Of a stretch of DNA of 64,000 bases, positions 52,367-64,000 are shown piece by piece; position 1 is the first letter of the stretch; each line of letters begins with the position of its first letter. A program made the position numbers and the translations under genes. The notes under the pieces were generated by a model, which was not told the origin of the DNA, searched no databases, and worked only from the letters and a program-made list of their open reading frames with translations. The stretch comes from Brugia malayi (taxonomy: Eukaryota; Nematoda; Chromadorea; Rhabditida; Onchocercidae), in NCBI RefSeq assembly GCF_000002995.4, contig NW_025062475.1, positions 10,048,187 to 10,112,186 on the forward strand. The letters are read 5' to 3'.

Positions 52367-52746
52367 GCGAGTCTTTCGTTACCTATTTTAGCTTAATCTA
52401 TTTAAATTTAAAGAACTTACAGATATAAATTTATGTTATTGATGTAGGCTAGAAGTTATTGATGTAGGCTAGCATTTTTATTGCAATTTAAAGAGTTTTT
52501 GTTTTATTAATGGAACATTTTAGCATTGAATAATATAAGCATCCCTTTATGGTGATAGAAAGGAATGCTTTTACCAATATTACTACATTGCTTAGTTATA
52601 TCAGGATCTTCTTTACTTAAAGGGTTTTGTCACATTTGCAAACATTTTATATTAAAAATGTGATATAACTACAGAAATCCTTCTTTGTCTATCCTAGAAA
52701 GCTAACCAACTATTGAAATCGGATCGGTTTTGTTGAAGTGTCAATT

Positions 52747-54682
52747 ATGGTTTGCATATTGGGAATTGAAAGCAGTGCTAATAAAGTTGGTGTTGGGATT
52801 ATTCGTGATGGCGAGGTATCTGTATATTATTACTAACCTTCAGTTCTGTGTAATTTTAATGATTGTACTAATTTATTGGCATGCATTTATGTATTTATAC
52901 TTAGGTATTATCAAACCCTCGGGCTACTTACCATGCTCCATTTGGTCAAGGATTTCGACCACCCGAAACAGCAGCACATCATAGACAGAATATTGTTCGT
53001 ATTGTTATTGATGCTTTACAACAAGCAAATATTAAGGTATTATACGAAAGTGTTGCTTGTACTATAATTTCCTAGTCGTATGCCATCGACATTTTTTTGT
53101 TTTTTATCATCATTATTTTTATCCTTTTATTATCATTATTTTATTGACTGGTTAAAAAATTGTAACTACTTTGTCATTATATTACAAAAACATCGAAACT
53201 TTGTTGTGTAATTAGTATTAATTCGCTAAACGAATTTGTTTATCAAAAGTTTAAAATTATCGTTGAAACGCCCTACAGAGTGTTCTTTGCACTAATTATA
53301 TTGGAGTTGAAAATAGTTTGACACTTTTTTATAAATATGATCAATAATTGACATTAGTTAATATACGGTATTGAAATTTTATTTCAGGATCCACAAAATG
53401 AAATTGATGGAATTGCTTACACAAAAGGACCAGGAATGGGTGCTCCACTGCAAGTTGGTGCAACCGTAGCGCGTACATTGTCGCAGTTGTGGTCAGTCCC
53501 ACTTTATCCAGTGAATCACTGTATCGGTCATATTGAAATGGGACGTCTTATCACGAAAGCGGAGAATCCAGTGGTGCTGTATGTTAGTGGAGGTAATACA
53601 CAGGTATGTTAAACTAACGATGATTATCTAGCTAATTTTCTTCACTTTACATTGAATTTGATCAAATATCAGTAGAATAATATTTTTCTATTCTAGGTCA
53701 TCAGTTATTCTAATCAACGCTACAGAATATTTGGTGAAACATTAGATATTGCTGTTGGTAATTGCTTGGATAGGTATATTTGATTGCATTTTTGAATTAA
53801 ATTCGCTTTAAAAATTTCAGTTCATATTAATTTTTAAATATATTTCTTGCTTATAATAAATTTTGGGAAGGTGTATGAAATCAGTTATACCTCCTCAGAT
53901 TTGCGCGATTAGTGGAACTGCCAAATGATCCGTTTCCGGCTTACAATCTGGAACAGCTTGCTTTGGAAGGGAAGAAACTTATTGCTCTACCATATACAGT
54001 TAAAGGAATGGATTTATCACTTTCCGGCATGCTTTCCTATGTCGAACGTAAAGGTTTGCAAATGATTCGAGCTGGTGAATGTACTGCAGCTGATCTTTGT
54101 TTTTCTTTGCAGGTTAGGAGGGAAGTTTTATTCATCTTCATGTGTAACATTTGCTCGAATAACAACAGATTTATTTCATTTCGAAATTCGATTTTTTAAA
54201 GAAATTTAATTTTTTAAAGAAAAATAATCCTCAGAAGTTTTTCATTAATTCTGTATTCTTCATTAAAAGTATTTTATGTTTTGAAATTTCTCAGGAAACA
54301 ATATTTGCTATGCTAGTGGAAATCACAGAAAGAGCAATGGCACATTGTGGTAGTAACGAAGTATTAGTCGTTGGTGGTGTTGGTTCCAATAGGCGTCTCC
54401 AAACGATGATGTCAATTATGGCCGAACAACGGTAAATGTTTGGTTGATAATGATGTGAAAAATATGAGGAATGGTTTTAGGATGAAATATACATGCAACA
54501 AAATCTTTTTTAGGGGTGCGAAATTGTTCGCGACAGATGAAAGATTTTGTATTGATAACGGTGCGATGATTGCCCAGGTTGGCTGGCATATGGCAAATGC
54601 TAAAATGATAATTGCTCTTGAAGAGTGTAGCACTACGCAGCGTTTTCGTACTGATCAAGTTGATGTCGTTTGGCGCAACTGA
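52747..54682 (+). CDS. osgep: tRNA N6-adenosine threonylcarbamoyltransferase, KEOPS catalytic subunit (OSGEP/Kae1)
   Basis: Seven exons: 52747-52815, 52905-53036, 53388-53603, 53697-53773, 53899-54112, 54295-54431, 54514-54682; 337 residues against 335 in human OSGEP. It begins [19 protein letters not shown], the ASKHA-type phosphate-binding start. The metal-binding motif [11 protein letters not shown] holds His111 and His115. Other family blocks are [73 protein letters not shown] and [11 protein letters not shown]. With the other KEOPS subunits it transfers threonylcarbamoyl to A37 of ANN-decoding tRNAs in cytosol and nucleus (the mitochondrial counterpart is OSGEPL1). Introns are short and phases consistent. 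No insertion or missing key residue was seen. Confidence 0.95.
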
Positions 54683-55627
54683 TAGGATTATAGATGAATA
54701 ATCAGTTATCATCTCAGGAATCTCTTGAGAAGGGATTTTCTTGTATTATGACTTTATTAATTTTCTGTATACTTGTTACATTATTTTTAATCTTTAAAAT
54801 TCAGTCTGAATAAGTTTATTGAAATTCAGATCTTATTTTTTCCTTTCTCCTAATTTGGTTGATTTCTGAATACATTTGAAGCGAACACTTAAATGCATTT
54901 TTTCTTACCACGTTTACGTCAAAGTAGTACGACTCGGAAATACTGCTTTATTTACATTGATTTATTCGTTTTTTATAATTAAATGCAAATTTGGCTTTAA
55001 AATGCAATTTAATTTTCATTGTTGGTATAAATATGCAGTTCAGTCATACAGTTTTTGCCATTATTTATTAGAAAGAGTTTTTATCTTGCGCCGCTCTCTA
55101 TTTGGTCGTGCTAAATGATTGATTTTGGGCAGTTTTCTGCAAATAATTCTATTCGGAATATCTCTGTAACTTCGCTTCTTAATTGTAAGTCTTACCTGTC
55201 TGCTTAGTCTGGAATAATTATTACGGAATACAGTTTCATCTATTGGATTGGATTATTAAATTATTAAATACAATAGATTTTTACAAAATACGATTTTCTG
55301 TGGAATCATAATGCTGTAAAAATTTGTTTTCATAATATAGCGGTTATTTCGAAGTAATATTATTAATCAATTTAATGGTATCGTATTTGTTTGTTGTGAA
55401 GGCTTTATGAATGTATTTTTTATCCTTATTAGGTACTCCAAAAGTCACTATAGATTTACCATTCATCTTTGCGTGCTTATCTTCGAATTATAGTTTCCTT
55501 GTAAAATGAACGAATAGTGTCTCCAAATTTATTTCACATATATAAACTAGTTATTGGTAAGCTTGTTTCATTTGTCGTATTTTTAGTTCGATCATGTGTA
55601 GAAGCAGCTGACCGTTATTATTTTTGG
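54683..55627. other. intergenic region, may hide a 5' exon
   Basis: OSGEP 3' UTR followed by AT-rich sequence. The next gene may have a first exon here, but none with a matching phase-1 donor was found. Confidence 0.4.
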
Positions 55628-56335
55628 ATGCTTGTTCTTCTAATCCTTCCAGCTGTTATCAGTTGTTGTTCACTAGCAATATCACTTATCACCATTATTC
55701 ATGTCCGTCGGTTGAAAAGTGTTACAGAAGCTATCACTAGCAGGTGAATATGTTATATTTTTCGCATTGAAATAGTAAAATTATTTTTTTGTGTTCAGGT
55801 CATCCATAGTTTATGAAGTTTTCGCGCTTTCGATTAATTTTCCTAATTTCGATTATCTAGCTTTTTATTAAGTTGATGTTTCTGGTTCATGTGGCAGTTT
55901 TTGGTTTCGAAAATTGCAAGTGTATTCATTTTTCATTTGATAGCTTTTACATTATCTCTTCCAGTTATTTTGAATTGCTGTTTTTGTTCATTTTTTGAAA
56001 TGTTTTTCACAAAGTTGAACTTTATTATAATTATTAAAAATTTTGACATTTAAAATCAAGAAAAAAAAATTTCGAACTTGTGCTGAGTGATTGAAAATGA
56101 ACCGTATTGAATATGGTCGAAGATTTATTTTCAAAACATTCGAAAAAGTATTCTTGCTTTTAGCACCCATTGGTTGGCAAGGACGGCGAATCGAATTGGA
56201 TTGGGTGTTAGTGCCCAAAAAGCACTAATGGAATATGCGAAAAAGAAAAATTTGTTAAAATTAATTCCAAATACTGGGCCTAAAATTAGCAATTTAAGTG
56301 TTCCTCAACCTCATAATTCTGATGAACAATTATAA
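55628..56335 (+). CDS. Unrecognised small membrane protein
   Basis: Two exons, 55628-55743 and 56164-56335, joined in phase 2; 95 residues from the Met at 55628. It starts with a membrane helix (MLVLLILPAVISCCSLAISL, continuing ITIIHVRR) followed by a basic cytoplasmic tail (THWLARTANRIGLGVSAQKA; EYAKKKNLLKLIPNTGPK). Upstream of this Met the frame stays open to an acceptor at 55586 (GTATTTTTAG), adding RSCVEAADRYYFW, so an earlier start on an unseen exon is possible. A donor inside exon 2 (TTAA|GTGTTC at 56297) would link in phase to the exons at 57192 and 57864 for a longer form. I know no family for it. Confidence 0.5.
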
Positions 56336-57191
56336 TGCATTTGATGGTAACCATAGTGCAAATTTAACTAATGATGGATTTTACTATATATGTTAAGTTG
56401 ATTTTCCATCATTTATGTCGTATAATATGTTTTTAGACTTTATAATAGAAGAGAAATGCTCAAAAAATTCACTCGTTTTCTTTTTTTCTTAAATTCAATT
56501 GCTTGTTTGATTTTTTGTTTTTATTTTCCTCTTTTTTCATCTCTTTTCTGTAATTACATCCAAAAATTTTGTTTGTTAATGTAACAAACAAAATTTTGTC
56601 GATGTTTTATTCAATTGTTTATTTTTTTTCTTTTTCATACAATAGTAATAAAATATAATTTCTTGATAATAAAAAGTACTATTACTATTTTATTCAATAT
56701 CTACATTCGTTTTGCTTCTTTGGAACTCCGAAAAACTCTTCCAGTAAATAATAGGTTAATTATATTTGTTCATTTCAAATTTCTGATATTTTCGTCTTTA
56801 ATCGATTGTAAGTATATTCTTTGTTTGTGTAATCTTTTCGGATTTGTAATAACTTGAAAGATGAATCTGTTCAAATGTTAAAATTTCCTGTCCTTGCCTA
56901 TAGTACAGATCATTATCTAATACGATGTTTGATATTTCATTAACTGTTACCAGAATATGCAATGCTTAATATTTGTCTAAATGTAATCTTCAGGACAGAT
57001 AATTAATTAATTTATAACATAGTTAGGTCATAGATAAGTAATCTATAAAAGAATCAAATCATTTATTCTGATACTACCGTAATTGGTTGTTTATTTTATC
57101 TAGCTAATGAATTCTAGAATGTTTAACTCAGTCTTACTTTATTTTTTTTTATCCGGTGATATTTTTCATTTCTAATTTCTCTCTTACTCAG
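56336..57191. other. AT-rich stretch without recognised gene
   Basis: 3' UTR or intron of the small membrane protein gene. An open frame at 56615-56857 is hydrophobic by composition and has no supported splice signals. Confidence 0.4.
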
Positions 57192-57940
57192 TTCCATTTC
57201 CAATGAAATTCCCAGAAACACATGTTTCAATTCGTATGTTAGCTAAGAAAAGAAGTTCAATTCATTCAGTTTCTTTAGCACAAAGTAAGACTCGATTTAT
57301 ACAGTATTTTGTTGTATTTTTTTTTTTAAATATATATTTAGAAACAAAGTAAGATTTAATGGAAATAATGCATTTTATCAGTCCGTATACATTATTTCAC
57401 TAGATTTCACTTACATAAGTGTCAGTGTTTTGCTATTGTTTAAAGATTCATTGCTAGCAAAACATAATTAATAGTTATTAGTGCCACTTAAGTAGTGGTA
57501 TTAATTATCTATCAGTATTCAGTTACTAAGATAGAAAAAGGAATGAGAAAAACATGATTAAATAGTTCAATTCATAATTATTGGTAAAGACTGGTAAAAA
57601 ATGATGGAAGGTCAGTAGGTCAGGACCGAAATATCATTTTTCGAGAATGTTTATTGTGTAATATTCATGAGTTATGGAATAATTGTCCTTCAGATTCTAA
57701 AATCAACAAGTTTTTTTTCTTAATTTAAACATTTTCATTAAGCATTAGTCATCTTTTCATTCTTAATTTTTTTGGCTATCTTTGAAATTAGATTTTGAAA
57801 GTAAGTCTTAAGTTTATTTTATGTTCGGATTTCATTTTTGAAAGGAATTTCGATATTTTCCAGGTGTAACTATAACTGATATTTCTCGTTTTGCTAAAAT
57901 GAGTAACGACAACAACTTATTTCAGTGCCATTGCAGATGA
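57192..57940 (+). other. two candidate exons of an extended small membrane protein isoform
   Basis: 57192-57284 has a strong acceptor (CTCTTACTCAG) and a donor (CAAA|GTAAGA) and encodes PFPMKFPETHVSIRMLAKKR followed by SSIHSVSLAQ. 57864-57940 follows a TTTTCCAG acceptor and in the matching phase encodes VTITDISRFAKMSNDNNLFQ then CHCR and a stop. Both fit phase 1 after an internal donor of the preceding gene, for a total of 139 residues. The stop overlaps the TXNDC17 ATG. Confidence 0.4.
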
Positions 57941-58803
57941 CATTTAATCGAAAGAAAGTTGAAGGACTAAATGAACTGAATACATTATTGAAGGATCTCA
58001 AATGTCGTACCGTTATTTTGTTCAGCGGTTCAAAAGATGGTGGCAAAAGTTGGTGTCCAGATTGTGTTCAAGGTTTTTTTTTTTTTTTTCCTCAATGTAT
58101 TTCTATTGAATTAAAAGTCTTCTCCAGATCTTTTCTTTTTAAAAATTTGAAGTCCCAAATTTGTCCATTATTTTAGCGGAACCTGTAATTGAGAAAGTTA
58201 TTGAACAAATTGTATCTTCTAATGATACGGACATAGATTTGACATTTATCGAATGCGCTGTTGGACCACGGACGTGGCAAGTTTATCCTCCACTTTTTAT
58301 TCCATTAATAACAGTTTCTATATCCTTTCCGGAAGTAAAATTTTTCTTTTTTAAAGAATTTACAAAATTTTCAAATTTGTTTTACAAATACATACGTTTG
58401 CACAAGCAAAATATTTACGATTTATTAATTTAGTTATGGCAATTTTAGCTGGAAAGATCAAACAAATGCATTTCGAACTGATCAGAGATTTAAACTAAAA
58501 GAAATTCCCACATTACTGGATTATAGCAATAAGGTTTAATTCTCGTTTTTAGGAAATATCACAAATTTTAGTGGACAATTATTATACAGATGACAGATTC
58601 TCAAATCTTAAAAAAATTGGTGGAATAGTTATCTTTGCTAACTTTCAAACATTTAAACATTATCTACTATATATATATATATAATTGCATGTGCTACCTA
58701 TTTATTATATACGTTTTTAGTTTTCTCTATTTAGGCAAAGAGGTTGTCTGGTGAACAGTGTGCTAATGAGCTGTTGGTGAAGGAATTATTCCTTGAAGAT
58801 TAA
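57937..58803 (+). CDS. txndc17: Thioredoxin domain-containing protein 17 (TXNDC17/TRP14)
   Basis: Four exons: 57937-58072, 58177-58273, 58449-58533, 58735-58803; 128 residues against 123 in human. The active site WCPDC is at 39-43, preceded by the family block ILFSGSKDGGKSWCPDCVQA and followed by WKDQTNAFR and IPTLLDYSN (with the thioredoxin cis-proline). TRP14 is a cytosolic disulfide reductase fed by thioredoxin reductase; it reduces cystine and small protein disulfides and modulates TNF/NF-kB signalling in mammals. The start is the ATG 11 bases after a worm-type acceptor (CTTATTTCAG at 57925), which suits trans-splicing. The gene is tail-to-tail with dyf-2, stop codons about 190 bases apart. 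Confidence 0.93.
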
Positions 58804-58994
58804 TTAATTGATAATGTTGTTATGAATTTTTGACATTCCAAATGATGAAACAATATGAATTTCAAATGTGCATATGAATGTCAAGTTGTATGGATTGTGA
58901 TAATTTGTAACCAAACTTTTATAATTTATTTCGTCATTGAAAATTGAATTCCTATAAACAAGATCACTTGCAAACTTCGCTTTCCTAATTTTTA

Positions 58995-61900
58995 TTACTG
59001 TCTGTTTTTTTGGTCATTCATTAAAAACTGCTTTACATCATCCACTAGTTTCAAATCGCTCAGTTCCTCACCACACATTGGGCAACCTTCTTGTTCATCC
59101 TTGAGTCTGGAATTAATCAAATATATGATTCCATTATCATTAAAAAAAATAAATGGGCAGTTTCGTGTAGGTTTTCTTCTTTATAATCGATGTAATTTGA
59201 TCACAAACGTAAATACATGTAGCAATACTAAAAACCAAATTAAATGGAAAAATTTACATAAAAATTTTTACTTGAAATTCCAAAATCGAAATGCAAACTT
59301 TCGTCATCACTTCTTTTTTATTTTGTTATAAAATGAGAGAAATCACTCGGCGAATGAAATTTTATGATAACCTTTTTAATTCAGAATAAAAACCAGGGAA
59401 GCCACATGATGGGCATGTTGTAAAATCATTCGTGACCAAGTGTAAGCCCTGCAAAGCATAAACAATGTGCGACTTTTTTCACAAAATGAAGATTTCAAAC
59501 AAAGTTTGTAATTTTTGGGAATAAACAAAGTCGGTTTCTTACTGTAACAATGCAGTAAGGAATCAAATTTTTGCATGAAGCGCAAACGAGTATCGATTCT
59601 TCCGTTGGGTTATCACAGTACGGACAACATGTCTTTAGTTCTTCTGGATCTGGTAATTTATCTGATTTCCTGAAATTGGAAGACTGATTTAATTGAAATA
59701 AATTACAAGCAATTCACGTTTGGACTACTGTAGTGTTTCTACGAAATGTCGAAATACACAAGAACACTACATTTTGAGAATGAAGAATTACTGTGTTAAA
59801 TGCATACACGGTAAAAGCTTGCTTACATAAGCTGTTCATTTAACTATCAGAATTACCAATCCATTCCATTTTACAGTTATTTTTTTCTTCCAATTCTCAA
59901 CTTCATTTATTTATTTTCAAATTGAAGAAGATTACCTTACAACAGCTTCAATTTTTTTGCGGTATTTTTCGTCAATACTCTTTCGATTGCAATCTTTTAG
60001 AAGCTCAACAGCAAATTTAAATGCTGATTGTTTAAGGCCTGCTTTGGTACATTCAATAACAGTAGTTGTAAGAATAGATACAACATCTGTAAATGTACTA
60101 CTTTATAAGCATTTTTTTTATTTGTTATCTCTATGCTAATTCTTTCTTTCCTGATTCATGTTTTGAAAATTGGATAACATTTAAGATAGAAGATATCGAA
60201 AAAGTCAAAATAAAGCAGCAGTCGAAAAGATGAAAGAGTATTTTTAATTTGTTAATATAACTTTCATATTAAGAAAATAACGTAGTTTTTTCTTTTCACA
60301 TTAAAATTTTATATTAAATTAACAGAGAAGATAACTTGTTATGAATTTTTATGTTTGGAAAATTAATCCGAATAATTCGCATATCGAATTTTCTTATAAT
60401 ATATCAACATTAACTCCCTTATTTTTTTTTTTTTTTAAATTGAAAAATAATATTGAATTTCTAACGTGCTGGAAAATGGCTGATACTACCGGCCACTCTT
60501 ATCAACATACGTGCAGCTTTCATATGTTCGCCACGTTTCACCAAACTCTATTTAAAAACAAAAGTCATATTAGGATAATATTTAATATTAACCAAAAAAA
60601 ATCCTAATTTTTTGCTTGGAAGAACTGAGATATCGAAAGGGAAAGAAAAAGAAATCAAAACCCCATCTCTTCTGCAACTTTTTGTTTTTAAATCGTTTTT
60701 TTTTTTTTTTTTTTTTTTTTTTTTGATAATTCTTCATTTTCCTGAAATAAGTATCATAACTTATTGAATAAATTATAAAATAAGCATCTAAAACTAAAGT
60801 GTTTTTTTTTTTTTACTGATGCTGTAGCCGATATTGCAAGATAAAGTAATGTAGTTTAAAATAAAAATAAGCATCTAAAACTAAAAATCATTGTCCAAAG
60901 TTTACCTTTATTATGAGGTAACTGTGTAGTAACATGAGGTTATTTTGCACCTCAAATGGCACTTTGATTCTTTCATTTTGTAATTCTTGATACATGCCAA
61001 ACAATAACTTATGTGCAGTACGATATGAACCATTTGCTTGCTCTTCGGTGGCTATCACAACCGCTGTTTTCGCTGCTTCACGGTACATTTTCATTGAAAT
61101 ATAGTATTTAAAGAGAAATTTTGGATTCTAAAAATTAAAAAAACATAGTATGAAACTTTTTTTAAACCTTCAAGGAATGCTTTGGAGATTTCGAAATATT
61201 GACAATCGATATCGAATGTTTAATTTTTCCCACAAATTAGTACATGGATTTGATAAAACTTTCATATGATTTTTCATAGCTCAAGTCTTAAATTTATAAG
61301 AACCATAATTGGAACATCAGGACTAGTATAACTGATAATTGAAATGCCTAATAGTAAGATTTAATTTTCTATATCATCAGTGAAATCAAAAAAAAAAAAA
61401 AAAAGAAGTGATACAATAGAAAAAATGAGAAGAGATGGAAATTTAAGACATACCTTAGGAATACCATCAATTTCACCAAGCAAATAATCAATCATATGAG
61501 AATTTAGGTCAGGGTTTCGTGCTTCTACTACACATGCTATTGCTGTACTTATTGCCTTCGTATCTTCACCGTTTGTAAGCAAGTAATCCAATGCCTAAAA
61601 TAATATTCATGCAAATTTAAATATCTTAATTAATTGCAATAAATCACCACTTATATCTAACTTAATAGAAACGATCGACTCATGCTACGAAATTTGATTA
61701 CAATTATTTTGAAAGTTAGATGTTAAAATAATTTCAGATAATTTAAACTATGTCTTTTTCATATACAAGCGAAATGTTTCACAATTATAATATTAATGCA
61801 ATAGACTTTTGATATATTTATCATTCTTGTTAAAATTGTGAGAATTATTTCGTTATTTTGTTATGAACCACTTTCTGGCGAGTATTCCCCAACTAGTTAA

Positions 61901-64000
61901 GTAATCCAAGCATTGGAGAATATGATGAAAAGATGAGAAAGATGAACATTAGCATATTTACAAATTTTCGAATCAAAAAAATAAATTCTCGATTTTCATC
62001 AACTAATACTATGAAAAAAGAGATTGCAATTCTTTTTTTTTTCTTTTATTATGAGGCAAAAAAAATCAAAAACCTTCGAATATTGCCCAGCTTTGTAGTA
62101 AAAAAATCCAGCTTTCTGTGAATTCATATTCTTTGCATAATAATCAGCCAACTGCAAAAACACATCCACTGTTCCATCATCTTCAACAGCATCAGCAAAA
62201 ATATCCATCTTTTGTTCTGTTTCTGCCAGATGAAATGCTTCCTGAAAATAACCAGGGGATAAACGGTCGAACTGTGAGATCTCTCTCTTGAAGATCTCAA
62301 TGGTAAACTTTACTTGAATATAGTATTCACTAAGTGGTGGAAAATTGTGAATACAGTTTTTTTCCGAGTGGTAAGAAAACTATTTCCGAAGAAAAAACAG
62401 ATCAGCACTGGATAAAATTTTACTACTACTTATGTGTTACTTGAATAGTTTCTGTGGTAAGTTAAATTCTTGGGATTATTAGACAATTCCAAGATTCTAC
62501 ATTTTACACGTTAGAAGACTTTAAGAATTCACCTGTTGACATTGAGAAAGTACCAAAAATTGGATAGCTGAATCTTGATCTCCAAGTTTGGTGAAAAATC
62601 TAAAAAAGAGAATAAATCGGAAACTAATAGAAAAACATACGATCATAATGTACTGATAAGAATATACTGATAGGAATATTCATTAAAAATGTTAGAATTA
62701 TCAAGGAAAAATTACAAAGAACATAGAATCTACTTTGCAACAAGTCTTGCTCCTTCAACGCTTCTACTTTCCCGCACAATACATACTGCTTCTTCAGGCT
62801 TATTCAAATGCTCTAACAGAAGTCTTACTAAGTTGTCGTAATCTCGAGCATTTTTGTAAGCCTGAAATTTAATTTAACTTTCATAACATCAAACATCAAT
62901 ACGATTAAAAATAATTTTGGTGAAGATATTGTCATAATTTAGAAAGAATTCAAAGGAAAAAATATTTGCAACGAATGAAAAAAAAACTTTACTAAAATTT
63001 GCTAAAACTTTACCATTGCAGCTTGTTTGAATTTTTTCTCTCTTTCCATCACTTTGCCATATGCCGTATGGATTTTTGGCGAGTGAATTTTAGGTAAAAG
63101 ACTGCTCACCTTAGTCCTATAATAAACCATAAAGGTAATAAAATCTTACCAAATTCTTTAGTTTTAATCCAAAACATTGAAAGTGACAAAAAATTTAATA
63201 ATAACATTTAAAGACAAAACAGATAGGAAAGAGCTTGAAACTAAATTTTAACAGAATTTACCAATTCTTTGCTTTTAGTGAAACTGCAGCAGCTCGATCA
63301 TAAAAATGCCCAAGTTCATACAAATATGCTGCATCACTATACTGCTATAAAATCATTATCTTCTAATTATTTTTCTAGAAATGTACAGAAATCAAATTTC
63401 TTTCTGGTTCCCTAATCGCTGTAATTAAACCTTTATCTGTTCTAGAATTGTCGCACAATCGCGCTTAACGGCTCGTCCTTCGATACTTGCAGCAATTTCA
63501 ATTCCTCTACAAAAATAAATTTGATTTTTTAAATAGGTGAATTGGTGTATGCATATATGGAAATTATAATACATACAGGAACAAATATGAATAACTAGAA
63601 AAGCAAAAAAATCGCTTTAATTAGTACTTACTTCCGAATATCTCCTGTGCGAATAGACATTCGAGCAATGCCAGAGTTACACATATTGTTATGTTCCAAA
63701 ACCAACTTATATTTAAAAACAAAACTTTAATATGCATTGAAATGGAATACGAGATCGAAGTAGAAATCAAGCCATTTTTTAAAGGAAAAACTATCCAACA
63801 TAAACTAGTCAAGTAGCAGGAAGCATAACATATGTAAAAGAAACCTGTTCATTGCTTTCGTCTGGATTTTTAATCAAGCCATTTTCGTATTGCACCAGTG
63901 CTTGGCTATAATTTCCCCTGAAAATTAAGAAAAAGTCATAGTGTTAAAAAACATTTGTGATTTGAAGTGCGATCTTTTAGCCCATGTACTTCCACTGTTG
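58995..64000 (-). CDS. dyf-2: WDR19/IFT144, intraflagellar transport complex A subunit, C-terminal part (partial)
   Basis: Exons 5' to 3': 64000-63990 (cut by the edge), 63917-63845, 63705-63632, 63506-63431, 63344-63262, 63116-63014, 62861-62734, 62599-62533, 62241-62074, 61594-61454, 61127-60906, 60547-60466, 60086-59936, 59669-59543, 59448-59372, 59106-58995. All phases agree; 564 C-terminal residues of a protein that is about 1340 in human. The TPR-like alpha-solenoid is clear ([55 protein letters not shown]). The C-terminus carries zinc-ribbon cysteine pairs (CCPYC, CASC, CPSC, CPMC). IFT-A drives retrograde transport and cargo entry in cilia; in worms loss of DYF-2 blocks dye filling of ciliated sensory neurons. 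The N-terminal WD40 propellers and promoter lie beyond the right edge. Confidence 0.94.

Overview
The window is eukaryotic and looks like an AT-rich nematode genome, most likely a spirurid/filarial (clade III) worm, though I cannot prove the species. The evidence is: many short phase-consistent exons bounded by GT...(T)TTCAG or TTTTAG introns, polypyrimidine-AG sites just upstream of several start codons (the layout of spliced-leader acceptors), long homopolymer runs and microsatellites, and orthologues of known C. elegans genes. Exon coordinates were worked out by hand by requiring splice sites and reading phase to agree, so internal boundaries are firmer than 5' ends.

Layout, left to right. 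1-2117 (-): the N-terminal part of a TTC28-like TPR protein that runs off the left edge. 2118-8650: no gene seen; a 37-bp minisatellite and microsatellites. 8651-16076 (+): complete PPEF/RdgC-type Ca-regulated Ser/Thr phosphatase (pef-1), with a roughly 480-bp repeat in intron 1 and an inverted copy just downstream. 17760-20286 (+): mitochondrial translational activator TACO1 (YebC family). 20287-23140: low-complexity DNA, a 32-bp perfect palindrome and an odd GC-richer island. 23141-28320 (-): a Cys-loop ligand-gated ion channel with all four membrane helices but no visible first exon. 28321-35957: no gene seen. 35958-37528 (-): an unrecognised single-pass membrane protein. 40047-47011 (+): HIP1R/Sla2 endocytic adaptor (hipr-1). 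48480-50202 (+): TMEM55/PIP4P-type phosphoinositide 4-phosphatase with two candidate alternative terminal exons. 51956-52159 (+): a 67-residue LYR-motif microprotein. 52747-54682 (+): OSGEP/Kae1 tRNA threonylcarbamoyltransferase. 55628-56335 (+): an unrecognised small membrane protein, with further candidate exons at 57192-57940. 57937-58803 (+): TXNDC17/TRP14 thioredoxin-like protein. 58995-64000 (-): the C-terminal part of WDR19/IFT144 (dyf-2), tail-to-tail with TXNDC17.

The genes do not form one pathway. Loose themes are mitochondrial function (TACO1, the LYR protein), membrane and endolysosomal biology (hipr-1, PIP4P), sensory or ciliary signalling (pef-1, the channel, dyf-2), tRNA modification (OSGEP) and redox control (TXNDC17). 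I found no tRNA or rRNA gene, CRISPR array, transposase or viral gene. The most interesting observations are the alternative C-termini of the PIP4P gene, the LYR microprotein, the altered PAR motif in the channel pore, the inverted repeat around pef-1 and an exon-like 44-bp duplication upstream of the PIP4P gene.
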